This document shows positions 15,608 through 22,343 of a stretch of 22,482 bases of DNA, one piece after another (within the stretch, counting starts at the first letter, position 1; each line of letters opens with the position of its first letter). The notes under the pieces are model-generated. The model did no database searches and had not been told where the DNA came from. It worked only from the letters and a program-made list of their open reading frames with translations. A program made the translations under genes and the position numbers. Location of the stretch: contig JACMIS010000480.1 of NCBI GenBank assembly GCA_014381035.1, positions 1 to 22,482 of the forward strand, in the 5' to 3' direction. The DNA comes from Armatimonadota bacterium. GTDB lineage: Bacteria; Armatimonadota; Armatimonadia; Armatimonadales; Armatimonadaceae.

Positions 15608-16300
15608 TTACAGATCGCGCAAGTCATCCGAAATACCCTGACGCGGCATCGGGGCACTATTTTCCTTGCGGTCCATCATCTCGTTTCGATCCGGCACAAC
15701 ACCGGCGATCTTCCAGCCATCGGTTTCACGGACGATTATGTAAACATATCGAGAGACAGCCCCCGTCCGGGATATTATCGTCGCTCCCACGAGTGCCTGA
15801 CGGATTGTTCCTGGTCGTTCCTGAATCTTCGCCGGAAGCAACGTGATCTTCTTCGGGGAAGTCATCGTAGAGTAGCTGCTACGGATCATGCTGCCAAACT
15901 GATTCGGCTGCGTCGCCTTACGCATGCCGGGGACCGCAAATGTCAGAGCCCTCTCGAAATCCTGTTCCTCGATGGCTTTCAGTTGCCCGCGTACAACGGT
16001 TTCCAGTGCGGTTTGCGTCACCTTATCCGCCTGATACGTTTTGACAGGAATAGGCGTAGGACGGGAAGCCGGGTCGTTGGGACGCATGGATTTCAACGCC
16101 TGCTCATCCTTCGCGTCGGCGTTCGCTTCCAACTTTTGCGCGGCTTCGGTGACAAATCGCACCCCCGTCATCAGAAGGACAAGTAACGCCACCGGCGCGG
16201 CGGCGTAAAGAAGGATGCGCCGCCGGGAGGGGGGATTTTCTGTCTTCTCCCAGGGCGCGTCTTTAGAGGCATCGTTTTTCGGTTCCGTCGTCATTGACAT
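15608..16300 (-). CDS. Membrane-anchored DUF4864 protein
   Basis: The 230-residue protein has a charged N-terminus, one membrane helix at about 29-49 and a predicted extracytoplasmic domain. Residues about 95-215 match the DUF4864 pattern: VVRGQLKAIEEQDFERALTFAVPGMR, then FGSMIRSSYSTM and a C-terminal strand region ending DGWKIAGVVP. DUF4864 resembles the NTF2-like fold and has no assigned function. A second ATG two codons in (16294) is an equally possible start, and neither has a strong Shine-Dalgarno sequence. It lies 11 bases downstream of the anti-sigma gene and 60 bases upstream of the AAA-like gene. This placement suggests a sensory or accessory role in that signalling block. Confidence 0.82.
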   Translation of the reverse strand: MSMTTEPKNDASKDAPWEKTENPPSRRRILLYAAAPVALLVLLMTGVRFVTEAAQKLEANADAKDEQALKSMRPNDPASRPTPIPVKTYQADKVTQTALETVVRGQLKAIEEQDFERALTFAVPGMRKATQPNQFGSMIRSSYSTMTSPKKITLLPAKIQERPGTIRQALVGATIISRTGAVSRYVYIIVRETDGWKIAGVVPDRNEMMDRKENSAPMPRQGISDDLRDL

Positions 16301-16311
16301 GGTTGGATCAC

Positions 16312-16821
16312 TTACTTTTCACAATGGTCGTTCATATTGGGCGTCGAATACGGAAATATAGTCGGGTTACCCTGCGCATCTTTCGCCTTTTGCGACGCTT
16401 TCAAGGAAAAACCGTTGCTCGCCTGAAAGGTGTTCAGCGGCAGGTTATCGGCATCAGCGATAGGGGTGAGTGCCATTGCTTTGTACGCATAGGCTCCCGC
16501 CGCAATCATCGCCGCGAGCAAACTCACCGCCGCGACAAACGCCGGACGATACGGACGGCGGTAGGTGGGCGTAAAATGAACCGGCGTGATCGGTGCGAGC
16601 GTAGGCGCGACGGGTGACTCGCCACGAAACAGGAAAGGCGACATTCCCGCGTCCTGACGGATCGCGCCGGCGACAAGCCGGGAAACGCGCGAAAACTCCG
16701 CCTGCTTTTCCTGGCAATGCGGGCAGGATTGCAGATGGCGTTCTACCCAAAAAGCACGCCACGGGGAAAGTTCGCCGTGTTGTAACAGAAAAATATCCTG
16801 GTCATGTTCAGTGCAATGCAT
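16312..16821 (-). CDS. Zinc-finger anti-sigma factor, single membrane segment
   Basis: The 169-residue protein has an N-terminal HC2-type zinc finger: Cys3, then His29-x3-Cys33-x2-Cys36 (HLQSCPHC), with the usual acidic GELSPWR stretch between. A linker leads to one membrane helix at about 93-113 and a 55-residue outer domain without recognisable fold. Anti-sigma factors of this type hold an ECF sigma factor at the membrane until a signal releases it. The gene begins two bases after the stop of the sigma factor gene, with AAGGGG overlapping the sigma stop region as ribosome binding site. Its partner is therefore almost certainly that sigma factor. Confidence 0.9.
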   Translation of the reverse strand: MHCTEHDQDIFLLQHGELSPWRAFWVERHLQSCPHCQEKQAEFSRVSRLVAGAIRQDAGMSPFLFRGESPVAPTLAPITPVHFTPTYRRPYRPAFVAAVSLLAAMIAAGAYAYKAMALTPIADADNLPLNTFQASNGFSLKASQKAKDAQGNPTIFPYSTPNMNDHCEK

Positions 16822-16823
16822 GT

Positions 16824-17555
16824 TTATCCCCTTGCCCTTGCCGCTGTCTGATAATTCATTTTGCGTTGGGCAGGTACTGTGGGAGCGTCCTCCGAACGTG
16901 CCGCGGAAACCGCCGCCATTCGTTCTACTCCCGCCATTCCTTGTGCGACGAGATCGTGTCCTCGATAAAACTGATACTTGACCGTATTCAGGTTCCTATC
17001 CAATACACGAGAAATTTCGGGCAGAGTCAATTCCGCCCAGTAATATAAATCCAGAACCTCGCGTTGCGCTTGCGGCAACGTATCTACTACGATTCGCACG
17101 GTTTCCCGTGATTCGGCGGCGGCGTACAGCTCTTCCGGTGTCTTGTACGCGGTCATATCACCGGTCGGCGATGCCGACATCGCTGCGTTCATCACGCCTT
17201 CCGTCAAGGCAGACGAAGACACCGCGCCACCGGACCGCTTTTGTCCCCGATGGTAATCCATACATTTATGCACCGCGACGCCGTACAAAAAGGTTCGGAA
17301 ACAGGCGCGACGTTCAAAGCGTGGTAACGCGTTCCATACGCCGATCCAGACATCCTGCGCCAAATCATCTACCGCTTCCGCGCCGACGCGTCGCCCTATA
17401 AACCCTTTAAGTTGCGCCTGATAGGTAGATACCAGCATGTCGAACGCGCGACGGTCGCCACGTCGCGCCGCCTCGACCAAACCGGCATCGCCACTGGTTT
17501 GGTCGCTCGTGGAAAATTTATCGGTTATTTTCTGCCAAAAAGACACGTTGCTCAC
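16824..17555 (-). CDS. ECF-family RNA polymerase sigma factor
   Basis: The 243-residue protein has sigma region 2 at about 28-105 (DDLAQDVWIGVWNALPRF, FRTFLYGVAVHKCMDYHRGQKR) and region 4 at about 148-203 (LPQAQREVLDLYYWAELTLPEISRVL followed by the NTVKYQFYRG recognition helix). A 40-residue Ser/Ala-rich linker joins the two, and about 40 extra C-terminal residues follow region 4. No region 3 is present, which fits the extracytoplasmic-function type. The start is GTG 17555. It is the first gene of the sigma, anti-sigma, DUF4864, AAA-like and tsaD block, so it probably drives its own operon. Confidence 0.95.
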   Translation of the reverse strand: MSNVSFWQKITDKFSTSDQTSGDAGLVEAARRGDRRAFDMLVSTYQAQLKGFIGRRVGAEAVDDLAQDVWIGVWNALPRFERRACFRTFLYGVAVHKCMDYHRGQKRSGGAVSSSALTEGVMNAAMSASPTGDMTAYKTPEELYAAAESRETVRIVVDTLPQAQREVLDLYYWAELTLPEISRVLDRNLNTVKYQFYRGHDLVAQGMAGVERMAAVSAARSEDAPTVPAQRKMNYQTAARARG

Positions 17556-17568
17556 ACGCTTTCCGAAA

Positions 17569-17592
17569 CGGTTTTTAGAACCGCTTATTATA
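17569..17592 (-). promoter_or_regulatory. Candidate promoter -10 and small inverted repeat upstream of the sigma gene
   Basis: On the minus strand, TATAAT (17592-17587) lies 32 bases before the GTG start. No good -35 box is found 16-18 bases upstream. Between it and the gene, CGGTT-5nt-AACCG (17583-17569) forms a small inverted repeat within the presumed leader, a possible operator. I could not identify a convincing ECF-type -35 (GGAAC) at correct spacing. Confidence 0.35.
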
Positions 17593-17669
17593 CGCCATTT
17601 CGCTCAAAACCGCGAGGGGAACAATTTGGTTCACTCTTTTGGTCGGTGCCATATGGGATTAAGTTGGTA

Positions 17670-18896
17670 TTAGCCAAAATGAAGCCGAAGCCAAACAATC
17701 AGTGAACGCCACAGGTGTTGTCCGACCGACGTGTTGGCAAAAAGGACGACCATCGGGAAGGCGGCGCAGATGGCGAGACTGGCCATGAGGGGCGCGAGCC
17801 GTTGTCGCCGTGCGTACAGTCGCGAGACGCCGCGTGCATCCACGAGGCGACTCCCGACTTTGAGACGAACCAGAAACGTGGACGCCATCCCGCCGCGCCC
17901 TTTGTCGAGAAAATCTTCCAAATGGGAGTGGGTGCCGACAGCAACGATCAGATCCGCTCCGCGCTCATAGGCGAGAAGAAGCGCGGCATCTTCCGAAGTC
18001 CCGGCGACCGGGAATGTTTGTGCCTCAAGGCTCAGTGCGTGAACACGCTCCAGACCGGGCGCGACTACGCTGTCGTCCGTTTGCACCCGCGCATACGCAT
18101 GGACGATCAATTCCGCGCCGCATTTCAACCCGGCGTCGGAAATAGAGTCCATGTCGCCCAGAACAATATCGGGGCGCACACCGAGGGCGAGCAATGCGTC
18201 GGCGGCACCATCTACCGCAATGACCGCCGGGTTTTGCTCACGCAAAAATAGCCCCAATTGCGCGAGATCCTCCTCGTAGCCGTCTCCGCGCACCACGATG
18301 AGTACCGCGCGACCAGCGAGTGCGGTCCGCGTTTGTGGGACTGACACCGGGTCGAGTAGCAGGGCGCGTTCTTCCTCACGGTCGAGGTAGCGGAGGGTAT
18401 TTTGGGCGAAGTCCGAGAGCGCGTCGTTCAGGTTCGCCCGTGCGGTGCGCATCTTTTCGTCCAAAAGCGCGGACGAAAAGGGCATCAAGCGGATCTTGGT
18501 CGCGGATTGTTCCAGCGTTTCCCCCGAAAGTACCGCAGACTCGCCGTCGCGCAACATGGTGAACAGATCATCCGTCCCGCCGCCGCGTTCGTAAAGCGTG
18601 ATTCCTGCATGAAGGAGCAAAGCGGGTCCCCGGTTCGGGTAGCGACCGGAGACGAACGGCGCGTTGTTGATCACCGCGAGCGGACGTGCCGAGATCAGGG
18701 TGCGGGCGGCGACACTATCCAGGTCGGGATGGTCGAGCACGACAATCGCACCAGGCGCAAGCGTCGGTGCGAGTAATTTGGTGCGTTTCCCCAGACGAAC
18801 CGTGCCCGAAATGGCCCGCTCTCGTTGCCCCAGTGATACTTCGGGAACCATACGCCCGGCTTTCGTCCCTGTCGTGTGATCAGCCTTTTGAACCAT
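17670..18896 (-). CDS. steA: SteA-like cytokinetic ring protein
   Basis: The 408-residue protein matches the SteA family throughout. Near the N-terminus are GTVRLGKRTKLLAP (31-44), IVVLDHPDLDSVAA (51-64) and NNAPFVSGRYPNRGPALLL (77-95). The centre resembles thiamin pyrophosphokinase catalytic regions, with VRPDIVLGDMDSIS (240-253). A C-terminal membrane helix at about 366-388 is followed by a short basic/aromatic tail. In Corynebacterium, SteA forms a complex with the membrane protein SteB and takes part in cell separation; the TPK-like centre is not shown to act as a kinase. SteB is not seen next door. A strong sigma-70-like promoter lies just upstream. ATG 18896 is used; a later Met16 is possible. 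Confidence 0.9.
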   Translation of the reverse strand: MVQKADHTTGTKAGRMVPEVSLGQRERAISGTVRLGKRTKLLAPTLAPGAIVVLDHPDLDSVAARTLISARPLAVINNAPFVSGRYPNRGPALLLHAGITLYERGGGTDDLFTMLRDGESAVLSGETLEQSATKIRLMPFSSALLDEKMRTARANLNDALSDFAQNTLRYLDREEERALLLDPVSVPQTRTALAGRAVLIVVRGDGYEEDLAQLGLFLREQNPAVIAVDGAADALLALGVRPDIVLGDMDSISDAGLKCGAELIVHAYARVQTDDSVVAPGLERVHALSLEAQTFPVAGTSEDAALLLAYERGADLIVAVGTHSHLEDFLDKGRGGMASTFLVRLKVGSRLVDARGVSRLYARRQRLAPLMASLAICAAFPMVVLFANTSVGQHLWRSLIVWLRLHFG

Positions 18897-18914
18897 ACTC
18901 CGCTATGTACGCCG

Positions 18915-18944
18915 ATTATGCGCCGGGCGTTCGCGAATTGTCAA
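18915..18944 (-). promoter_or_regulatory. Strong sigma-70-type promoter of steA
   Basis: On the minus strand, a perfect TTGACA (18944-18939) and CATAAT (18920-18915; five of six) are separated by 18 bases. The predicted start near 18908 leaves a leader of about 12 bases before ATG 18896, with GGAG almost touching the start codon. The -35 box begins four bases from the octamer array. Confidence 0.8.
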
Positions 18945-18947
18945 CGG

Positions 18948-19047
18948 GTTAGGTGGCCGGGTTGTTGGATCGCCGGGTCGCTACTGATGCCAGATACGGG
19001 AAGCGAACACCTAATTACCCAACGACCCGGCCACCTAACCACCTAAC
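18948..19047. repeat. Octamer-periodic inverted repeat array
   Basis: The left arm divides into octamers GTTAGGTG, GCCGGGTT, GTTGGATC, GCCGGGTC (18948-18979). The right arm, at 19008-19047, divides into CACCTAAT, TACCCAAC, GACCCGGC, CACCTAAC, CACCTAAC, the reverse complement of the same words. The arms can pair over about 24 bases with three mismatches, leaving a loop of about 44-50 bases. The array fills the gap upstream of the steA promoter and contains the stop codon of the coiled-coil gene (19043-19045). Confidence 0.85.
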
Positions 19048-19498
19048 GATGCGCTATAGTGAAGAACCGGTATGTGTTGTCGTGGACGCGGGCGATGCTG
19101 AAGAACTGATTGGTCAACGCCGGGCGCGTTGCTGGTGCCTGCCACGTCGGCTTCGCCGCGGCGGGGTCGTTCCAGAGCAATTGCATTCTGGTCGTCTCCT
19201 CACTCTGCGCGATGAACGCCCATACCTGTGCTTCCGCGTTGGCGCGGGCGATTCGTTGGTCGATTTCTGCCTCCTGCCATGCGCTTCGTGCCGCCTCAGC
19301 AAGACGTTCCGCTACGCGGAGGGCACGCTCTGCCTCCTCACGCCGTTCGGACGCACCCCGTAAATCCCGCTCCGCATCCTCGCAGGCGGCGAATCGTTCC
19401 CGTGTCGCTGGTGAGGGTGCGGCAGTCCGTGCGATCACCTGGCGAACTTCGTCGTTGAATCGGCACAATCGCCGCAAGAACTCTGGTGTCTTTTCCAT
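19043..19498 (-). CDS. Small coiled-coil protein, function unknown
   Basis: The 151-residue cytosolic-looking protein has residues about 40-105 forming an Arg/Ala/Glu-rich helix (DAERDLRGASERREEAERAL and on), then QVWAFIAQSEETTRMQLLWNDPAA and a Pro/Ala linker. It ends SIARVHDNTYRFFTIAHR. No signal peptide, membrane segment or known domain is seen. Its TAG stop lies inside the octamer repeat array, so the last few residues could differ in relatives. It is divergent from the arsenosugar-type genes and upstream of steA on the same strand. The length and codon use look like a real gene, but a chance ORF is not excluded. Confidence 0.65.
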   Translation of the reverse strand: MEKTPEFLRRLCRFNDEVRQVIARTAAPSPATRERFAACEDAERDLRGASERREEAERALRVAERLAEAARSAWQEAEIDQRIARANAEAQVWAFIAQSEETTRMQLLWNDPAAAKPTWQAPATRPALTNQFFSIARVHDNTYRFFTIAHR

Positions 19499-19594
19499 TC
19501 TTTTTCTGTGTATCCTTATCCCGTGATTGGACCGGGAAGCAACGGCTTTGTTTTTCGCCCCCAGATGAATTTCTATTATGCAAACAGCATGCCA

Positions 19595-19623
19595 TTCACA
19601 TATTTGTATATGGTATATACATT
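19595..19623 (+). promoter_or_regulatory. Candidate promoter with overlapping palindromic operator for the ArsS operon
   Basis: TTCACA (19595-19600; five of six) and TACATT (19618-19623; four of six) are 17 bases apart. A perfect palindrome, TGTATAT-GGT-ATATACA (19605-19621), fills the spacer and the -10 box. A dimeric repressor bound here would block RNA polymerase. The AT-rich character differs from the surroundings. The remainder of the 200-base gap (19499-19699) holds nothing else that I recognise. Confidence 0.5.
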
Positions 19624-19699
19624 CATACTGTGTTGGTCGTTAAATTGTCCCGGTTCGGGTAGGATAAATGAGAAAATTCACACCGGAAAAGAAGCACGA

Positions 19700-20032
19700 A
19701 TGGCAGACTATTACAATGACGACGATTTATCCCGGTTCGGAGAGATCGGTCGCGAACGCCCCGACCTGACAGAAAAGTTTTTCACGTACTACAGCGCGAC
19801 ATTGGAAGCCGGAGAACTGACGAAACGCGAGAAGGCGTTGATCGGGCTTGCCGTCGCCCATGCGATCCCCTGCCCGTACTGTATTGACTCCTTCGCGCAG
19901 ACCTGCCTCGAAAACGGCATCAGCACCGCGCAAATGGTGGAAGCGATCCATGTCGCGAGCGGCATCCGCGGTGGCGCGACCCTGATACACGGCTTACAGA
20001 CCCTGAATGCAGTAGATAAGGTTTCGATGTAA
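19700..20032 (+). CDS. Arsenosugar biosynthesis-associated peroxidase-like protein (AhpD/CMD fold)
   Basis: The 110-residue protein belongs to the carboxymuconolactone decarboxylase/AhpD superfamily, specifically the type found beside ArsS (arsenosugar biosynthesis-associated peroxidase-like family). It contains TKREKALIGLAVAHAIPCPYCIDSF with the redox pair Cys58 and Cys61, a third Cys69, and the C-terminal HVASGIRGGATLIHG. The AhpD proton-relay His three residues after the second Cys is Phe here. It is expected to be a small cytosolic thiol redox protein, and its exact step is unknown. The frame is open back to 19508, but ATG 19700 has GAAG just upstream and begins where family members begin. 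It is followed by arsS after six bases. Confidence 0.88.
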   Translation: MADYYNDDDLSRFGEIGRERPDLTEKFFTYYSATLEAGELTKREKALIGLAVAHAIPCPYCIDSFAQTCLENGISTAQMVEAIHVASGIRGGATLIHGLQTLNAVDKVSM

Positions 20033-20038
20033 CGCCCG

Positions 20039-21013
20039 ATGGGAGCAAAACTTCTGCCCACGTTCGCGCAAATGCTCGCAGGCGCGGATCTGTTTCCGCT
20101 GACCGCGACCGGCGTGTCGACCCTCCAGGTCAATGTCGGCAAACGATGTAATCAGGCGTGCAAGCATTGCCACGTAGATGCCGGACCCAATCGCACCGAG
20201 GAAATGACCCGCGAGACTGCGGAGTTGGTCATACAGGCGTTGCGCAACCATCCCGCTATCGGAACCCTCGACATAACCGGTGGCGCCCCCGAACTAAACC
20301 CGCACTTCCGCTACCTGGCGGAGTCGGCACGAAACCTCGGGCGGCACGTCATTGACCGATGCAACCTGACGATTTTGTTCGAGCCGGGGCAGGACGGTCT
20401 GGCGCAATTCTTAGCCGCAAACCGGGTCGAGATCGTCGCGTCGCTTCCGTATTATCTCGCCGAGCGCACCGACCGACAGCGCGGCTTGGGGGTGTTCGAC
20501 AAAAGCGTCGAAGGGCTACATCTGCTCAACTCTCTCGGTTACGGTGTCGAGGGCTCCGGCTTGACGCTGAATCTCGTCTACAACCCGAACGGTGCGTTCC
20601 TGCCGCCCGACCAGACCGCGATGGAAACCGAATACCGGCACGAACTGCAAACCCGCTACGGTATCGTTTTCACGAATCTGTTCACGCTCACCAACCTTCC
20701 AATCGCGCGGTTCAAACATTTTCTGGAGCGTTCGGGAAACTACGAGAAATACATGACGAAGTTGGCGGGCGCGTTCAATCCTGGAGCCGCAGCGAACGTA
20801 ATGTGCCGTTCGCTGGTGTCAGTCGGGTACCAGGGAACACTGTACGATTGCGACTTCAACCAGATGCTCGAATTGCCCGTCGAACCCGAAATGCCCCGAC
20901 ATATCCGTGATTTCGACGCCTTTCTGCTCGCGCGTCGGGCGATTGTGACCGGGGCGCACTGCTACGGTTGCACGGCGGGCGCGGGATCGTCGTGTGGTGG
21001 CGCTGTCGCGTAG
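20039..21013 (+). CDS. arsS: Arsenosugar biosynthesis radical SAM protein ArsS
   Basis: The 324-residue radical SAM enzyme has STLQVNVGKRCNQACKHCHVDAGP, with cluster cysteines Cys37, Cys41 and Cys44. GTLDITGGAPELNPHF (SAM-binding GGxPE-like) and VASLPYYLAERTDRQRG follow, typical of the family. The C-terminal half is the DUF3641-type region with LTLNLVYNPNGAFLPPDQ, MCRSLVSVGYQGTLYDCDFNQML and the cysteine-rich end HCYGCTAGAGSSCGGA. ArsS acts with the methyltransferase ArsM in making dimethylarsinoyl-riboside arsenosugars, adding a 5'-deoxyadenosyl group from SAM to dimethylarsenite. No arsM, arsR or arsenic efflux gene is in the window. It is in an operon with the AhpD-like gene (six-base gap). 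Confidence 0.93.
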   Translation: MGAKLLPTFAQMLAGADLFPLTATGVSTLQVNVGKRCNQACKHCHVDAGPNRTEEMTRETAELVIQALRNHPAIGTLDITGGAPELNPHFRYLAESARNLGRHVIDRCNLTILFEPGQDGLAQFLAANRVEIVASLPYYLAERTDRQRGLGVFDKSVEGLHLLNSLGYGVEGSGLTLNLVYNPNGAFLPPDQTAMETEYRHELQTRYGIVFTNLFTLTNLPIARFKHFLERSGNYEKYMTKLAGAFNPGAAANVMCRSLVSVGYQGTLYDCDFNQMLELPVEPEMPRHIRDFDAFLLARRAIVTGAHCYGCTAGAGSSCGGAVA

Positions 21014-21020
21014 ATTTAAT

Positions 21021-21038
21021 CACAAAGGACACAAAGAA
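21021..21038. repeat. Nonamer repeat CACAAAGGA/CACAAAGAA in the arsS downstream gap
   Basis: Two nonamers, CACAAAGGA (21021-21029) and CACAAAGAA (21030-21038), differ at one position, and a purine-rich stretch follows. They fill the 37-base gap between arsS and the peroxiredoxin-like gene and also supply its purine-rich ribosome binding site. The pattern resembles the HKGHKE-type short repeats met in several environmental phyla. Confidence 0.6.
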
Positions 21039-21050
21039 AGGGAAGAGGAA

Positions 21051-21479
21051 ATGGAGTTATTAAAAGCGGGAGGAACAGTGCCGGGATTCGGTTTGCCGGA
21101 CGTCCGGACCGGGCGGCGCGTGGAGTACGGTTCGTTTCTGCGGAAGCGGCGTGTCGTCCTATTGTTGTTGAACGACGCGGGGAGGGCGTGGCTGGCGGGC
21201 GCGGTCAAGCAAGCAGGGGAGTTCGCCGAGCGCGACCTGACCGTTCTGGCAATCACGCGTAGTGAGGAAAAGCCGGGTAATCTACCGAACGGTTTCCACG
21301 TTCTGCGCGACGAAAACTGCGCGACCATCGAACGACTCGGCGGTGCCCCCGCGTTCTACCTCGTCGGCAAAGATACCGGTATCAAAACCGCCTCGCGCAC
21401 CTTTCCAACGATCCCAGACCTGTTTCGCACAATAGACGCCATGCCGATGCGAGCGCAAGAGATGCGCAAGAACGATTGA
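21051..21479 (+). CDS. Peroxiredoxin/AhpC-TSA-like thioredoxin-fold protein without visible catalytic Cys
   Basis: The 142-residue protein has a thioredoxin/AhpC-like fold: AGGTVPGFGLPDVRTGRRVEYGSF, then VVLLLLNDAGRAWLAG where a peroxiredoxin would carry PxxTxxC, DLTVLAITRSEEKPG, HVLRDENCATIERLGG and PAFYLVGKDTGI. The resolving and peroxidatic Cys are not at the expected place; the only Cys is near residue 87 (DENC). A peroxidase activity is therefore doubtful. The frame reads back into arsS (20994), but ATG 21051 is preceded by AAGAGGA and starts with family-like sequence. It probably belongs to the arsS transcript. Confidence 0.7.
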   Translation: MELLKAGGTVPGFGLPDVRTGRRVEYGSFLRKRRVVLLLLNDAGRAWLAGAVKQAGEFAERDLTVLAITRSEEKPGNLPNGFHVLRDENCATIERLGGAPAFYLVGKDTGIKTASRTFPTIPDLFRTIDAMPMRAQEMRKND

Positions 21480-21486
21480 CGACCGC

Positions 21487-22251
21487 TCACCGGTATAGCG
21501 GTGCCAGATCGTCTTCGCCAATGCCGGAAACGATGTAACGGTGGGCGTCGGCGAGAAGGGAGTCGGGTTCCATCGTCAGCCGCAAGGTTTGCGATACGCG
21601 CCAATCTGCGGCGTCGAAATCTTCTTTGCCCCAGACTTCTGCGATAAGCCCGGTGCTTTTTATGAGCAGGAGCAGTGCGCGTAATCGCTCGTCGGGTTGA
21701 GAGAATCCGTTCCGCAATCCCTGTCGCAACTGATTGCGTAGTTCGCCTTCCCCTGTAGTGCGGTTGCCCTGCGGTAGTGTGGTGTTCCGAAAAAACAGGA
21801 ACCGGGATTCTGTTTCGACAAGCTGTTCCCTTGCTAACAGGTCTTGCCCGGCGAGCAGCCGTTGGTCTGGCGGGGCAGAATAGATATTGGGGTTTAAAAC
21901 GTTCGTCCGGTCAACATAGACGAGTGTCAGGGTTTTGAACGAGTGCAATTGATCCGCTATCGGGTGTTTCGCAATTGTCGCCAAAACGTGGTCGAGGTAC
22001 GTTCTCCCGGTAGGTGTTGCGTGCGGTGAAACGCAGTAGGAGTATTCATTCTGATCGAAACGAGGATAGACGTTCTCATGGTTCGACTCGGAGGCATACG
22101 CTCCCGGTTCGCGCCGCACGATACGTCCTTGCAGGATTAAATCCAGTAGCGCGGCGGCGATCAAAGCGCGGTCGAGGTAAACGCCGAGGTTGTCCGTGCC
22201 TGCCCTGTCGTCGAGGGCGAGGAGTAAAAGTTCTTCCGGCAGGGTGAGCAT
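21487..22251 (-). CDS. GPP34 family protein (bacterial GOLPH3/VPS74-like)
   Basis: The 254-residue protein starts LTLPEELLLLALDDRAGT and continues with RALIAAALLDLILQGRIV, the signature of the GPP34 family. Eukaryotic relatives (GOLPH3, Vps74) bind phosphatidylinositol 4-phosphate and retain glycosyltransferases in the Golgi. The bacterial proteins are of unknown role and occur mainly in Actinobacteria and a few other phyla. The alpha-helical C-terminal half (ERLRALLLLIKSTGLIAEVW) is preserved. The middle, about residues 60-130, has an unusual stretch with NHENVYPRFDQNEYSYC. No signal peptide or membrane segment is seen. It converges with the peroxiredoxin-like gene. Confidence 0.85.
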   Translation of the reverse strand: MLTLPEELLLLALDDRAGTDNLGVYLDRALIAAALLDLILQGRIVRREPGAYASESNHENVYPRFDQNEYSYCVSPHATPTGRTYLDHVLATIAKHPIADQLHSFKTLTLVYVDRTNVLNPNIYSAPPDQRLLAGQDLLAREQLVETESRFLFFRNTTLPQGNRTTGEGELRNQLRQGLRNGFSQPDERLRALLLLIKSTGLIAEVWGKEDFDAADWRVSQTLRLTMEPDSLLADAHRYIVSGIGEDDLAPLYR

Positions 22252-22291
22252 ATAAACAAGACACTCGCAACATACCGACGGTTACAAATAC

Positions 22292-22321
22292 GAAGGCGAG
22301 ACGTTTTTACGCCTCGCCTTC
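22292..22321 (-). terminator. Terminator of the glycine-rich protein gene
   Basis: A perfect 9-bp stem (GAAGGCGAG at 22292-22300 with CTCGCCTTC at 22313-22321) has a 12-nt loop. On the minus strand, it is followed by GTATTTGTAAC, a moderate U-rich tail. It lies 23 bases after the stop at 22344 and before the GPP34 start, so the two minus-strand genes are probably separately transcribed. Confidence 0.7.
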
Positions 22322-22343
22322 AATCGTTACACCGGAAACACGC

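Noticed and set aside
18948..19047. CRISPR array
   Set aside because: The units are eight bases, contiguous and inverted between arms. There are no spacers of uniform length and no cas genes nearby.
19508..19699. N-terminal extension of the AhpD-like protein from an upstream ATG
   Set aside because: The extension contains the candidate promoter and palindrome, has no family similarity, and the shorter start has a plausible ribosome binding site.
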